Shown here one piece after another: positions 9,566 through 18,818 of a DNA stretch of 64,000 nucleotides. The DNA lies in NCBI RefSeq assembly GCF_041435055.1, contig NZ_CP108002.1, forward strand, positions 4,278,001-4,342,000, read 5' to 3'. Both the position numbers and the translations under genes were made by a program. Below the pieces are notes generated by a model that saw only the letters and a program-made list of their open reading frames with translations, was not told where the DNA came from and did not search any database. Numbering within the stretch: position 1 is the first letter of the stretch; each line of letters starts with the position of its first letter. Source of the DNA: Streptomyces sp. NBC_00341 (GTDB lineage Bacteria; Actinomycetota; Actinomycetes; Streptomycetales; Streptomycetaceae).

Positions 9566-9600
9566 GGAACCGAAGCGGAACCGAAGCGGAACCGCCGACG

Positions 9601-11418
9601 CTACTTCGCGCCGGTGTCCCTGACGACCGAGTCCTTGGCCTCGGCCTTCTCCTTCGCGGGCGCGACCGGCTTGCGGAGCTGGATGTTCAGCTCGCGCAGC
9701 CGCGTCTCGTCCAGCACCGTGGGCGCGCCCATCATCAGGTCCTGGGCGTTGCCGTTCAGCGGGAAGGCGATCGTCTCGCGGATGTTGGGCTCGTCGGCCA
9801 GCAGCATCACGATGCGGTCGACGCCGGGGGCGATGCCACCGTGCGGCGGGGCGCCGAGGCGGAAGGCGCGGAGCATGCCCGCGAACTCCTGCTCGACGGT
9901 CTCGCGGTCGTAACCGGCGATCTCGAAGGCCTTGAGCATCAGCTCGGGCTCGTGGTTACGGATGGCGCCGGAGGACAGCTCGATGCCGTTGCAGACGATG
10001 TCGTACTGCCAGGCGAGGATGTCCAGCGGGTCCTTCTCCTCCAGGTCCTTCAGTCCGCCCTGGGGCATCGAGAAGGGGTTGTGCGAGAAGTCGATCTTCC
10101 CGGTGTCCTCGTCCTTCTCGTACATCGGGAAGTCGACGATCCAGCAGAACCGGAAGACGCCGTCCTCGAAGTGACCGGCGCGCTTGGCGGCCTCGACGCG
10201 GACGACCGACATGATCTTGGAGACCTCGTCGAACTCACCGGCGCCGAAGAACACGGCGTGGCCGGGGACGAGGGAGAGCCGCTCGGTGAGCGTCTTGACG
10301 TCCGCCTCGGTGAGGAACTTGGCGATCGGGCCCGCCAGCTTGCCGTCCTCGCCGACCCGGACCCAGGCCAGGCCCTTGGCGCCGTGCTCGACGGCGTAGT
10401 CACCGAGGCCGTCGAAGAACTTCCGGGACTGGCCCGCGGTGTCCGGCACCGGGAGCGCGCGGACGTGCTTTCCGGCGAAGGCCTTGAACTCCGAGTCCGC
10501 GAAGACGTCGGAGATGTCGACGAGCTCCAGCTTGGCGCGCAGGTCCGGCTTGTCGTTGCCGTACTTCAGCATCGACTCGCGGAACGGGATGCGCGGGAAG
10601 GGCGAGGTGACGTGGCGGCCGTTGCCGAACTCCTCGAAGAGCTCGGTCATGAGCTTCTCGATCGGGCGGAAGACGTCCTCCTGCTCGACGAAGGACATCT
10701 CGACGTCGAGCTGGTAGAACTCGCCGGGCGACCGGTCGGCGCGTGCGTCCTCGTCGCGGAAGCACGGCGCGATCTGGAAGTAGCGGTCGAAGCCGGAGAT
10801 CATCAGCAGCTGCTTGAACTGCTGCGGGGCCTGCGGCAGCGCGTAGAACTTGCCGGGGTTCAGCCGGGACGGGACCACGAAGTCACGGGCGCCCTCGGGG
10901 GAGGTCGCGGTGAGGATCGGCGTCGCCATCTCGTTGAAGCCGAGGGCCACCATCTTGGAGCGGATCGAGGCGATCACGGAGGAGCGCAGCATGATGTTGC
11001 GGTGCATGCGCTCGCGGCGCAGGTCGAGGAAGCGGTACTCCAGGCGCCGCTCCTCGTTGACCCCGTCCTCCGCGTTGATCGTGAAGGGCAGCGGGGCGGC
11101 CTCGCCCAGCACCTCGACCTCGGTGACCTCGATCTCGATCTCGCCGGTCGGGAGCTCCGGGTTCACGTTGTCGGCGCCACGGGCGGACACCTTGCCGTCG
11201 ATCCGTACGACGGTCTCCTTGGTCAGCTTCGCCAGGGCGTCGTTGCCGGGGGTGCCGGGGCGGGCGACGAGCTGCACCAGACCGTAGTGGTCGCGCAGAT
11301 CGATGAAGAGGATGCCACCCAGGTCTCGGCGATTGTGCAGCCAGCCGCTCAGCCGGACGTCGGTGCCGACGTCAGAGGCGCGGAGCTCGCCGCAGGTGTG
11401 GGACCTGTACCGATGCAT
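9601..11418 (-). CDS. aspS: Aspartyl-tRNA synthetase
   Basis: Class II aminoacyl-tRNA synthetase of 605 residues, the usual bacterial length. It has an N-terminal OB-fold anticodon-binding domain (about 1-110; [15 protein letters not shown]), motif 2 ([23 protein letters not shown]), a GAD-type bacterial insertion domain (about 300-430) and motif 3 ([14 protein letters not shown]). It charges tRNA-Asp. Many actinobacteria use a relaxed AspRS together with GatCAB for Asn-tRNA, but whether this one is relaxed cannot be decided by eye. ATG start at 11416-11418. The divergent neighbour is the PAS/SpoIIE regulator, with a 163-base shared upstream region in which I see no distinctive site. Confidence 0.95.
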   Translation of the reverse strand: MHRYRSHTCGELRASDVGTDVRLSGWLHNRRDLGGILFIDLRDHYGLVQLVARPGTPGNDALAKLTKETVVRIDGKVSARGADNVNPELPTGEIEIEVTEVEVLGEAAPLPFTINAEDGVNEERRLEYRFLDLRRERMHRNIMLRSSVIASIRSKMVALGFNEMATPILTATSPEGARDFVVPSRLNPGKFYALPQAPQQFKQLLMISGFDRYFQIAPCFRDEDARADRSPGEFYQLDVEMSFVEQEDVFRPIEKLMTELFEEFGNGRHVTSPFPRIPFRESMLKYGNDKPDLRAKLELVDISDVFADSEFKAFAGKHVRALPVPDTAGQSRKFFDGLGDYAVEHGAKGLAWVRVGEDGKLAGPIAKFLTEADVKTLTERLSLVPGHAVFFGAGEFDEVSKIMSVVRVEAAKRAGHFEDGVFRFCWIVDFPMYEKDEDTGKIDFSHNPFSMPQGGLKDLEEKDPLDILAWQYDIVCNGIELSSGAIRNHEPELMLKAFEIAGYDRETVEQEFAGMLRAFRLGAPPHGGIAPGVDRIVMLLADEPNIRETIAFPLNGNAQDLMMGAPTVLDETRLRELNIQLRKPVAPAKEKAEAKDSVVRDTGAK

Positions 11419-11582
11419 CGTCGTTCATCCAGTCTTCGCGGTTGGGGGCACATACAGCCACCCCAGGCTACCGCCCGCGACCCGGCCGTTTCATTGCCGT
11501 TGTCCCCGGCAAGGGCGCCGGGGGGCGTGGCCGCCGGGACCGCCGGTGGCGTTCGGCGGCCACATCTTCTTAAAGTGGGGCA

Positions 11583-13700
11583 ATGCGCACCGAGGAAGTC
11601 CTGGCCGCGACCGCGACCGGTCTCTGGCGCTGGGACAACGCCGCCGGGGTCGTCACGCTCGACGCGGAGGCGGCCCGGCTGCTGGAGCTGCCCTCCGAAT
11701 CGGGCGTCTTCCGTGAGTCGGAGGTGCGCTCCCGTTTCCATCCCGTCGACTGGAACGAGATCTACGGGGTGGTCAACCTGGCCGTCGCCGAGGGCACGCT
11801 GGCCGAGGCCCGGCTGCGGATCGTGGACGCCCACGGGCGGGTGATGCGTACCGTACGGAGCCGGTCCCGGCCGCTGCCGCCCGCGCAGGACAGCGACGCG
11901 GACTACGTGCTGGTCGGCACCCTCCAGGAGGTGGCGGAGCCGGAGCCGGGCGCCGACGGGGCGCAGAACCGGATCACCGGCGACTGGCGCCGGTCCCGGG
12001 AGGCGTTCCTGCTGGACGCGGGACGCGCGCTGGCCGAGGCCCGGTCGACGGCGGAGGTGCTGCGGGTCGCCTACTCGCTCTCCATGCCCGGGTTCTCGCC
12101 GGACGGGCTGGCGGTCTTCGGGGTCGAGGGCGAGCGGCTGACGATCGTCGGGCACCACGGGCACCACTCCGGTGACGAGGGACCGTTCAACGACATGCCG
12201 CTGGAGACCGACTATCCGGCCGCCGAGGTCGTACGGACGGGGCGGGCGATCTATCTGCCCAGCCCCGAGGAGTACGTCCACCGCTACCCGGCCACCTGGC
12301 CGCTGGCCCGCCGGTTCGGGCGCCGTTCCTGGGCCTTTCTGCCGCTGATCGTGGCGGGCCGCACGATGGGCGCCTGGATGGCCGGCTTCCGGCACCCGGT
12401 GTCGTTCTCGCCGGACGAGCGGTCGGTGCTGACGACGGTGGCCAGGATGCTCGCGCAGGCGCTGGCCCGCGCCGGGATCGCCGAGACCGAGCGGGAGCTG
12501 TCCGAGGGGCTCCAGCGCACGATGATGCCGTCCCTGGGGACCGGCATCCCGGGGATGACGGTGGCCGCACGGTACGTGCCGACCGGGGGCGGGCTCCAGG
12601 TCGGCGGCGACTGGTACGACATGATCCCGCTGCCCAACGGCCGGGTCGCCCTCGTCATCGGTGACGTCCAGGGCCATGACGTGCGGGCCGCAGGGCTGAT
12701 GGGCCAGTTGCGGATCGCCCTGCGCGCGTACGCCTCAGAGGGGCACCGCCCGGACGCGGTGCTCTCGCGGGCCTCGCGCTTCCTCTCCGGGCTCACCGAC
12801 GCGAACGAGGACGCGGAGCACACCGGGCCGCGCTTCGCGACCTGCCTGTACGCAGAGGCGGACCCGGCCACCGGCACCCTCGACATCGCGCGGGCCGGGC
12901 ACCCCGACCCCGTGGTGATGACGCCCGACGGGACCGCGTTCATCCGGCAGACCGCGGGCGGGCTCCCGCTGGGCATCGAGGCGGACACGGACTACCCGAC
13001 GACCCGGGTCACCCTGGAACCGGGAGAAACGATCATGCTCTGCACGGACGGGCTGATCGAGACCGGCGGGCACGACCTGGCCACCGGCTGGGTCCGGCTG
13101 CGGCCGATCCTGGAACGGCACACCAGCGATCTGGAGAAGCTCGCGGACGCCCTGGTGCAGGCGGTGCACGGGCCCACCTCGCACTACACGACGGGCCCGC
13201 TCGCGGACCGCCGCGAGGACGACGTCGCGGTGCTGCTGCTGCGCCGCGAGAGCCCGGCGACCCGGGTGACCCCGCCGCGGCGGACCGCGCTGACCATCGC
13301 CCAGGCCGAACCGGAACGGATCGCGGCGGCCCGGCAGCAGGTGCGCGAGATGCTGCACGACTGGGCGGACCCGGAGCAGGTCGACTCCGCCGTGCTGATG
13401 ATCTCCGAGATGGCCACGAACGTGCTGGTCCACACGGACGGCGACGCGCTGATGGTCGCGCAGGCCAGCGGGGAGCACGGGGAGCGGCGGCTGCGGGTGG
13501 AGGTGGCCGACGGCAGCGACGAGCTGCCGCACAAGCGGCGGCCCGGCGAGATGGCGTCCAGCGGGCGGGGGCTGGTGCTGATGGAGATGCTCGCCGACGC
13601 GTGGGGGGTGGACCCGCGCGGTGAGGGCAAGTCGATCTGGTTCGAGCTGTACGAGTCGACGGAGCCGGTGGAACTGGCGGGGGTGGAGGCGGAGCTCTAG
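11583..13700 (+). CDS. PAS-GAF-PP2C(SpoIIE)-HATPase regulatory protein
   Basis: A 705-residue multidomain signalling protein. A PAS-like sensor lies at about 1-115 (TATGLWRWDNAAGVV), a GAF domain at about 145-300, and a SpoIIE/RsbU-type PP2C phosphatase at about 315-545 (GGDWYDMIPLPNGRVALVIG, CTDGLIE, REDDVAVLLLR). An RsbW-like ATPase/anti-sigma kinase domain lies at about 570-695 (MISEMATNVLVHTDGD, GRGLVLMEMLADAWGVD). Having both the phosphatase and the kinase of a partner-switching module in one chain is typical of Streptomyces regulators that act on anti-sigma-factor antagonists. No transmembrane helix is visible. Its TAG stop shares the palindromic CTAG (13697-13700) with the stop of the convergent permease gene. 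Confidence 0.88.
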   Translation: MRTEEVLAATATGLWRWDNAAGVVTLDAEAARLLELPSESGVFRESEVRSRFHPVDWNEIYGVVNLAVAEGTLAEARLRIVDAHGRVMRTVRSRSRPLPPAQDSDADYVLVGTLQEVAEPEPGADGAQNRITGDWRRSREAFLLDAGRALAEARSTAEVLRVAYSLSMPGFSPDGLAVFGVEGERLTIVGHHGHHSGDEGPFNDMPLETDYPAAEVVRTGRAIYLPSPEEYVHRYPATWPLARRFGRRSWAFLPLIVAGRTMGAWMAGFRHPVSFSPDERSVLTTVARMLAQALARAGIAETERELSEGLQRTMMPSLGTGIPGMTVAARYVPTGGGLQVGGDWYDMIPLPNGRVALVIGDVQGHDVRAAGLMGQLRIALRAYASEGHRPDAVLSRASRFLSGLTDANEDAEHTGPRFATCLYAEADPATGTLDIARAGHPDPVVMTPDGTAFIRQTAGGLPLGIEADTDYPTTRVTLEPGETIMLCTDGLIETGGHDLATGWVRLRPILERHTSDLEKLADALVQAVHGPTSHYTTGPLADRREDDVAVLLLRRESPATRVTPPRRTALTIAQAEPERIAAARQQVREMLHDWADPEQVDSAVLMISEMATNVLVHTDGDALMVAQASGEHGERRLRVEVADGSDELPHKRRPGEMASSGRGLVLMEMLADAWGVDPRGEGKSIWFELYESTEPVELAGVEAEL

Positions 13701-14776
13701 GCCCTGTCGGGTGGGGCGTCCGGGGTGCCTGTCGGCGGCAGCCGGCCCTCGCGCAGTTCGCCGAGGACGCCGAACGCCGCCGCGCACACCGGGACCGCGA
13801 GCAGCATCCCCAGCAGGCCCGCCACGCTCGCGCCCGCCGTCAGCGCGATCATGATGGTGGCGGGGTGCATCTGGACCGTACGGCTCTGGATCATCGGCTG
13901 GAGGATGTGGCCCTCCAGCACCTGCACGGCGAGCACGATCCCGAGCGCCCAGAGCGCGATCACGAAGCCCCGGTCCGCGAGCGCCACCAGGACCGCGACG
14001 GCCCCCGAGATGAACGCCCCCAGGTACGGGATGTAGGCGCCGACCAGCACGAGCGCGCCCAGCCCCACCGCACCGGGCACCCGCAGGATCAGCAGGCCGA
14101 CCGTGATGCAGACGGCGTCGATGAGCGCGATGAGCGTCGTACCGCGCATGAAGCCCTCGACGGCCTCGAACGCGCGCCGCCCCATCGCCTCGACCAGGTC
14201 ACCGGCGCCGCGCGGGGCGATGGAGTGCGCGAGGTGCGCGGCCCGGTCGGCGTCACGCAGGAAGAAGAAGGTCAGCAGCAGCGCGAGGACGCTCGTGGCG
14301 ATGAGCGAACCGACCAGGCTGATGCCGGTCAGCAGCCCGCCCGCGGCGCTCGCGCCGAACTTCTCGACGAGCTTCTTCGCGTTGGTGGCGAGGTCGTCCA
14401 CATTCGTGTTGCCCTCGACCCCGAAGTGGTCGGCGACCCACTGACCGGCGTCCTTGAGCGACTGGACGATCTGGTCACCGGTGTCGATGAGCGCGGTGAC
14501 GACGATGTATCCGGCGCCGCCGACCACCGCGACGAGCAGCACGCAGGTGAGGCCGGCCGCCACAGAACGGTTCACCCCGTGCTTGGTCAGCCGGCGGTGC
14601 ACGGGGCCGAGCAGCGCCGTACCGAGCAGCGCGAGCAGGACGGGGGTGACGGCGGTCTTGAGCGCGACGCAGAGCCAGATGGCCACCGCGGCGACGCCGG
14701 TGACCAGCAGGACGACACCGCACCAGGCGGCCAGTCGCCGGGCACCGACGGGCAGGAGGGGCTTGGGTGTCTGCAC
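13697..14776 (-). CDS. AI-2E family transporter (UPF0118 permease)
   Basis: A 359-residue polytopic membrane protein with the AI-2E/UPF0118 layout. Paired helices lie near the N-terminus (about 15-65), with another helix at about 75-95 and a long soluble loop (about 95-165) with a conserved amphipathic helix. A helix bundle with TFFFLRDADR follows, then a C-terminal set including GALVLVGAYIPYLGAFISG and LEGHILQPMIQSR, the family signature. Members have been described as autoinducer-2 exporters or Na+/H+ antiporters, so the substrate here is open. GTG start at 14776. The gene converges on the PAS/SpoIIE gene with a 4-base overlap of stops. Confidence 0.85.
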   Translation of the reverse strand: MQTPKPLLPVGARRLAAWCGVVLLVTGVAAVAIWLCVALKTAVTPVLLALLGTALLGPVHRRLTKHGVNRSVAAGLTCVLLVAVVGGAGYIVVTALIDTGDQIVQSLKDAGQWVADHFGVEGNTNVDDLATNAKKLVEKFGASAAGGLLTGISLVGSLIATSVLALLLTFFFLRDADRAAHLAHSIAPRGAGDLVEAMGRRAFEAVEGFMRGTTLIALIDAVCITVGLLILRVPGAVGLGALVLVGAYIPYLGAFISGAVAVLVALADRGFVIALWALGIVLAVQVLEGHILQPMIQSRTVQMHPATIMIALTAGASVAGLLGMLLAVPVCAAAFGVLGELREGRLPPTGTPDAPPDRA

Positions 14777-14883
14777 CCTCCCACCCGATCACGCCCCGGG
14801 GACGGTGTCCCGCCCGCGCCGCCGTACGAGTGACGAACCGTCATACGGCGGCGGCGCGGCTCACATCCCGCGGACGCCGTGGC

Positions 14884-15840
14884 TCACATCCCGTGGACGG
14901 CGGGCACGGTGCCGAGGCGGCCGGCCTGGAAGTCCTCGAAGGCCTGCTTCAGTTCGGCCTGGCTGTTCATCACGAACGGCCCGTAGTGCGCCATCGGCTC
15001 CCGGATGGGACGCCCGCCGAGCAGGACGACCTCCAGCTCCGGGGTGTTGCCGTCCTGCTGCTCGTCCGCGCGGACGGTCAGCGAGGAGCCGGCGCCGAAG
15101 ACGGCGGTCTGGCCCATGTGGACGGGCCTGCGGTCCTCGCCCACGGTGCCGCGGCCGGCCAGCACGTACGCGAGGCCGTTGAAGTCCTCGCGCCACGGCA
15201 GGGTCACCTCGGCGCCGGGGCGCACGGTCGCGTGGATCATCGTGATGGGGGTGTGGGTGGCACCGGGGCCCTGGTGGCCGTCCAGCTCGCCCGCGATCAC
15301 CCGGAGCAGCGCGCCGCCGTCCGGGGAGGCGAGCAGCTGCACCTGGCCGCCGCGGATGTCCTGGTAGCGCGGGGCCATCATCTTGTCGGCCTTGGGCAGG
15401 TTCACCCAGAGCTGGAGGCCGTGGAAGAGGCCGCCCGAGGTGACGAGGGACTCCGGCGGGGCCTCGATGTGGAGCAGCCCGGACCCGGCGGTCATCCACT
15501 GGGTGTCGCCGTTCTGGATGGTGCCGCCGCCACCGTTGGAGTCCTGGTGCACGAAGGTGCCGTCGATCAGGTAGGTGACGGTCTCGAAGCCGCGGTGCGG
15601 GTGCCAGGGGGTGCCCTTCGGCTCACCGGCCGCGTACTCCACCTCGCCCATCTGGTCCATCATGATGAACGGGTCGAGGTACTTGTAGTTGATTCCCGCG
15701 AAGGCGCGGCGCACGGGGAATCCCTCGCCCTCGAACCCGCTGGGTGCCGTGGTCACGGCGAGCACGGGACGGGCGACGGCGTCGCCAGAGGCGGCGACCT
15801 TGGGCAGGGTCAGCGGGTTTTCGACGGTTACTGCGGGCAT
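14884..15840 (-). CDS. Pirin family protein
   Basis: A 318-residue bicupin. The N-terminal pirin cupin (about 20-140) has the metal-binding pattern HPHRGFETVTYLIDG and the GDTQWMTAGSGLLHIE segment. The C-terminal cupin (about 185-300) ends in HYGPFVMNS. Bacterial pirins are usually cytoplasmic Fe-binding proteins, some with quercetinase activity and some regulatory. The role here is not determined. I chose ATG at 15840, which has GGAGGTGG upstream. The longer frame from 15939 would add 33 non-family residues. The 220-base gap to the divergent LuxR-type gene includes an AT-rich stretch (about 15875-15900) that probably holds the pirin promoter. Confidence 0.88.
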   Translation of the reverse strand: MPAVTVENPLTLPKVAASGDAVARPVLAVTTAPSGFEGEGFPVRRAFAGINYKYLDPFIMMDQMGEVEYAAGEPKGTPWHPHRGFETVTYLIDGTFVHQDSNGGGGTIQNGDTQWMTAGSGLLHIEAPPESLVTSGGLFHGLQLWVNLPKADKMMAPRYQDIRGGQVQLLASPDGGALLRVIAGELDGHQGPGATHTPITMIHATVRPGAEVTLPWREDFNGLAYVLAGRGTVGEDRRPVHMGQTAVFGAGSSLTVRADEQQDGNTPELEVVLLGGRPIREPMAHYGPFVMNSQAELKQAFEDFQAGRLGTVPAVHGM

Positions 15841-16060
15841 GGGAGCCACCTCCGGGGACTGTTCTGCGACCAATTTAGTTGAATGGTGAACATCTAGCAA
15901 GGCGACTTCCATTCCCGCGGCCCCGCAGGGCGCGAGCATCGACTCTCCCGTGGGGCGGGTGGTACCTATGGGTCACCCTGGGCCCTCCGGGCACACTGCG
16001 GGGAAGGGCACGACGTCCCACCGCGACGGAGGGGGAGCCGAGCCGACAAGAGGGGGACGA

Positions 16061-17050
16061 GTGAACAAGCTGACCGAACAGGTGCGCCAGCGCTTCTACG
16101 GGCTGATCCACCGGAATCCCGGCTGGTCGCTCGAACAGATGGCGGCCGAGGTCCACTGCTCCCTCGCCGAGGCGGATCAGGCCTGCGACGCCCTCTGCGC
16201 CGTCGGCCTGCTGCTCCCCGCGTCGTCGGCCCCCTGCGGCTACGTGACCGTCACCCCGGAGGCCGCGCTCACCCGGCTGTTCTCCGCCGAGGAACGCCAG
16301 ACCGCGGCGCACCTGCAGCATCTGGCCAGGATCCGGGGTGCGGTCGCCTCCCTGATCGGCGACTACCCGCGCCTGCACGACGAGCGCCGGGAGTCCGTCG
16401 AGATCGAGACCCTGCCGACACCGGCACTGGTGAACGCCTTCCTGGAGGACGCGGGCAGCACCTGCAACGTACGCATGCGGTCGATGCACCCCGGCGGACC
16501 GCCGCCGGAGGAACTCATGGACGACATGCTGCTGCGCGACAAGGAGATGGAGAGCCGCGGCATCCGGGTGGAGACGCTCTACTCGCGACGGACCGCCGAG
16601 GTCCCCTACATGGCCGCGTATCTGACCGACGCGGAGCGGATCGGGCGCGAGGCGCGCACCGCGGACTACCTGCCGCTGCGCATGATCCTCTTCGACGACG
16701 ACCTCGCGGTCCTGCCGATCGACCCGCAGGACTCCAGCGAGGGGGCCTTCGCCATCCACGGGCAGGCGCTGGTGAGATCCCTGCACGCGCTGTACGACTA
16801 CTGCTGGCACACCTCGGTCCCCGTCCGCCCCGCGCCCCCGCAGGCCGCCCTCGGGGCGGAACTCGACTCCCAGGACCTCGTCGTGGTGCGCATGCTCGCC
16901 GACGGCGTCAAGGACGAGGCGATCGCCCGCCACCTCGGCATCTCCTCCAGGACGCTGAGCCGGTACATGACCTGCCTGATGGAGCGGCTGGGCGTGCACA
17001 CCCGCTTCCAGGCGGCCCTGCGCGTCGCGGAGCGCGGGCTGCTGGACTGA
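16061..17050 (+). CDS. LuxR-type helix-turn-helix regulator (first gene of the island)
   Basis: A 329-residue transcription factor. An N-terminal winged-helix-like segment (about 1-65; FYGLIHRNPGWSLEQMAAEV) resembles TrmB-type domains. It is followed by a middle domain with RSMHPGGPPPEELM and YMAAYLTDAERIGREA, and a C-terminal LuxR HTH at about 270-325 (LADGVKDEAIARHLGISSRT, then RYMTCLMERLGV). GTG start at 16061 is preceded by AGAGGGGGA. Proteins with this plan are abundant in Streptomyces. Ligand and targets are unknown. It is followed, after a terminator-like hairpin, by a small secreted peptide gene and then the biosynthetic operon, so it is the likely cluster-linked regulator (inference). 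Confidence 0.82.
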   Translation: MNKLTEQVRQRFYGLIHRNPGWSLEQMAAEVHCSLAEADQACDALCAVGLLLPASSAPCGYVTVTPEAALTRLFSAEERQTAAHLQHLARIRGAVASLIGDYPRLHDERRESVEIETLPTPALVNAFLEDAGSTCNVRMRSMHPGGPPPEELMDDMLLRDKEMESRGIRVETLYSRRTAEVPYMAAYLTDAERIGREARTADYLPLRMILFDDDLAVLPIDPQDSSEGAFAIHGQALVRSLHALYDYCWHTSVPVRPAPPQAALGAELDSQDLVVVRMLADGVKDEAIARHLGISSRTLSRYMTCLMERLGVHTRFQAALRVAERGLLD

Positions 17051-17056
17051 GAGCGA

Positions 17057-17083
17057 TCCGGAAGAGGGCCCTCCCCTTCCGGA
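17057..17083. terminator. Hairpin after the LuxR-type gene
   Basis: Arms TCCGGAAG (17057-17064) and CTTCCGGA (17076-17083), with additional pairing AGGG/CCCT inside, 7 bases beyond the stop codon. Probable intrinsic terminator separating the regulator from the peptide gene. Confidence 0.6.
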
Positions 17084-17108
17084 AAGATCTCGCATGTTGA
17101 GACGGATG

Positions 17109-17133
17109 CATGGCGTGGCGCCCTGTCGCCATG
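17109..17133. promoter_or_regulatory. Candidate operator upstream of the peptide gene
   Basis: Inverted repeat CATGGCG (17109-17115) and CGCCATG (17127-17133) with an 11-base gap. It lies about 140 bases before the small peptide start, between the regulator's terminator and the island operon, and could be the binding site of the adjacent LuxR-type regulator. No expression evidence is available. Confidence 0.35.
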
Positions 17134-17269
17134 GCTGATGGCCGCCGCACGCAACATCTTGCTCCGTGGACGGGCGCGGCAGCAGCATGGGTTCCGCCGG
17201 CGGTGGGCGACCCCAACCGCCCTTATCTCCGCCGGACTTCGCACTCGCCAGACATACCGGGGGACAGCT

Positions 17270-17434
17270 ATGCCTGCACGATTCCGCGCCTTCCTCTGTA
17301 CCGCCCTCTTCTGTGCCTCCCTCCTCACCGCCGCGGGTACGGCCCATGCCGCGACGGCAGGGCCGACCACCGGCGCACCGGACCCCGGAACGGCCGTCGT
17401 GGACCGGCCCGACGGCGACAACGGCTGGTGGTAG
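17270..17434 (+). CDS. 54-residue secreted peptide ending in NGWW
   Basis: Short gene with ATG at 17270, CCGGGGGA 5 bases upstream, and a TAG stop at 17432-17434. The peptide has a standard Sec signal: basic start MPARFR, a hydrophobic core AFLCTALFCASLL, and a cleavage-type TAHA/A at about residue 27. It leaves a mature peptide of about 27 residues, acidic, Pro/Gly-rich and ending DGDNGWW. I recognise no family. There is no cysteine in the mature part and no visible RiPP recognition element or modification enzyme of an obvious type nearby. It sits between the LuxR-type regulator and the first biosynthetic gene, so a signalling role is conceivable but is only inference. Confidence 0.6.
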   Translation: MPARFRAFLCTALFCASLLTAAGTAHAATAGPTTGAPDPGTAVVDRPDGDNGWW

Positions 17435-17486
17435 GGGCGCCCCGCGCCACCCATCCACCTGCCCGGTCCGCGCACAGGAGAGCCCG

Positions 17487-18818
17487 ATGGACGTCATCGC
17501 CGCCGCACCACCCGGTCCACCCGAGCCGGTCCTCACGAACGGCCCCGCCCCGGCCGCACACCCCGACCGCACCGTCGACGTCGCCGTCGTGGGCATCGGC
17601 TACGCGGGCCTGCCGCTCGCCGTGGCCGCCGCCGGGGGCGGCCACCGCACCCGCGGACTGGACCTGAGCGACTTCCTGGTGGCTCAGGTCAACATCGGCC
17701 GGCCGCCCGTCGACACGGTGACCCGTGCCGAACTGGACGCCGTGGCGCCGTTGCTCGACGCCACCACGGACCCCGCGTTCCTGAGCGAATGCTCCGTCGT
17801 CGCCCTGTGCGTTCCCACACCGGTGGACACCCACGGTGTGCCGGACCTGGAGCCCCTGCTCTCCGCCGTGCGCACGGTCCGCCAGCACCTGGTGTCCGGA
17901 CAGCTGGTGATCATCGAGTCCACCACCTACCCCGGGACCACCGACGGCGTCATCCGCGAGATCCTGGAGGAGTCCGGGCTGACCGCGGGCACGGACTTCC
18001 ACCTGGCCTTCTCGCCGGAGCGGGTGGACCCGGGCAACACCCGGTACGGCTTCCACAACACGCCCAAGGTGGTCGGCGGGCTGACCGCGGCGTGCGGTGC
18101 CCGCGCCGCCGCGTTCTACGCGGGACTGACCGAGCGGGTGCACGTCACCCGCTCCAGCCGTGAGGCCGAGGCCGCCAAGATCCTGGAGAACACCTACCGC
18201 CAGGTGAACCTGGCCCTGGTCAACGAGTTCGCGCAGATCTGCCACCGGCTGGGTGTCGACGTCTGGGAGACCATCGAGGCCGCCGCGACCAAGCCCTTCG
18301 GCTTCACCCCGTTCCGTCCCGGCGCGGGTGTCGGGGGCCACTGCATTCCGGTCGACCCGCTCTACCTCGTGCACCGCGCGACGCAGGCCGGGGTGCCGTT
18401 CCGGATGGCCGAGCAGGCGCAGCGGATCAACGACTCGATTCCCGTCTGGGTCGCCTCCCGGGCGCGGGAACTGCTGACGGCGAACAGGATCAACGTCCGT
18501 GGGGCCAAGGTGCTCCTGCTGGGCGTCACCTACAAGCCGGACGTCGCCGACATCCGCCACTCGCCGGCCGAGCCGCTCGCCCTCGAACTGCTCGGCGCGG
18601 GCGCCGATGTGATGTTCCACGACCCGTACGTCACCACGTTCTCCGCACGCGGCCGGGCCGTACCCGCCGGGCACGACCTGGTGGCCGACCTCGCCGCCGC
18701 CGACCTGACGATCGTCGTGCAGCGGCACCGGATGTACGACAACGGGCTCCTGGCCCACGCACGGCTCGTCCTGGACCCCTGCGGCCCCGGCACGACGCAG
18801 GAGGTCGGGACCGCATGA
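17487..18818 (+). CDS. Nucleotide-sugar 6-dehydrogenase (UDP-ManNAc/UDP-Glc dehydrogenase family)
   Basis: A 443-residue NAD-dependent dehydrogenase that should oxidise the C6 hydroxyl of a UDP-hexose to a uronic acid. A Rossmann motif GIGYAGLPLA lies at about 36-45 and FSPERVDPGNT at about 175. The catalytic Cys286 sits in GVGGHCIPVDPLYL, and the C-terminal domain has GVTYKPDVADIRHSPA. The GGHCIPVDP form is closer to WecC/TviB-type (UDP-N-acetylhexosamine) enzymes than to Ugd, but the substrate is not certain. Start ATG 17487 has AGGAG upstream. Its TGA overlaps the ATG of the NRPS gene (ATGA), so the two are coupled. It is the first enzyme gene of the island operon and would supply an activated uronic acid. 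Confidence 0.88.
   Translation: MDVIAAAPPGPPEPVLTNGPAPAAHPDRTVDVAVVGIGYAGLPLAVAAAGGGHRTRGLDLSDFLVAQVNIGRPPVDTVTRAELDAVAPLLDATTDPAFLSECSVVALCVPTPVDTHGVPDLEPLLSAVRTVRQHLVSGQLVIIESTTYPGTTDGVIREILEESGLTAGTDFHLAFSPERVDPGNTRYGFHNTPKVVGGLTAACGARAAAFYAGLTERVHVTRSSREAEAAKILENTYRQVNLALVNEFAQICHRLGVDVWETIEAAATKPFGFTPFRPGAGVGGHCIPVDPLYLVHRATQAGVPFRMAEQAQRINDSIPVWVASRARELLTANRINVRGAKVLLLGVTYKPDVADIRHSPAEPLALELLGAGADVMFHDPYVTTFSARGRAVPAGHDLVADLAAADLTIVVQRHRMYDNGLLAHARLVLDPCGPGTTQEVGTA

Noticed and set aside
9469..11844. A 791-codon plus-strand frame across aspS
   Set aside because: Antisense to a clearly conserved aspS. Low-complexity Val/Leu/Glu composition typical of a shadow frame.
17270..17434. Reading the small peptide as a lanthipeptide or lasso precursor
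   Set aside because: No Cys in the mature part, a Sec signal rather than a RiPP leader, and no matching modification enzymes in the island.
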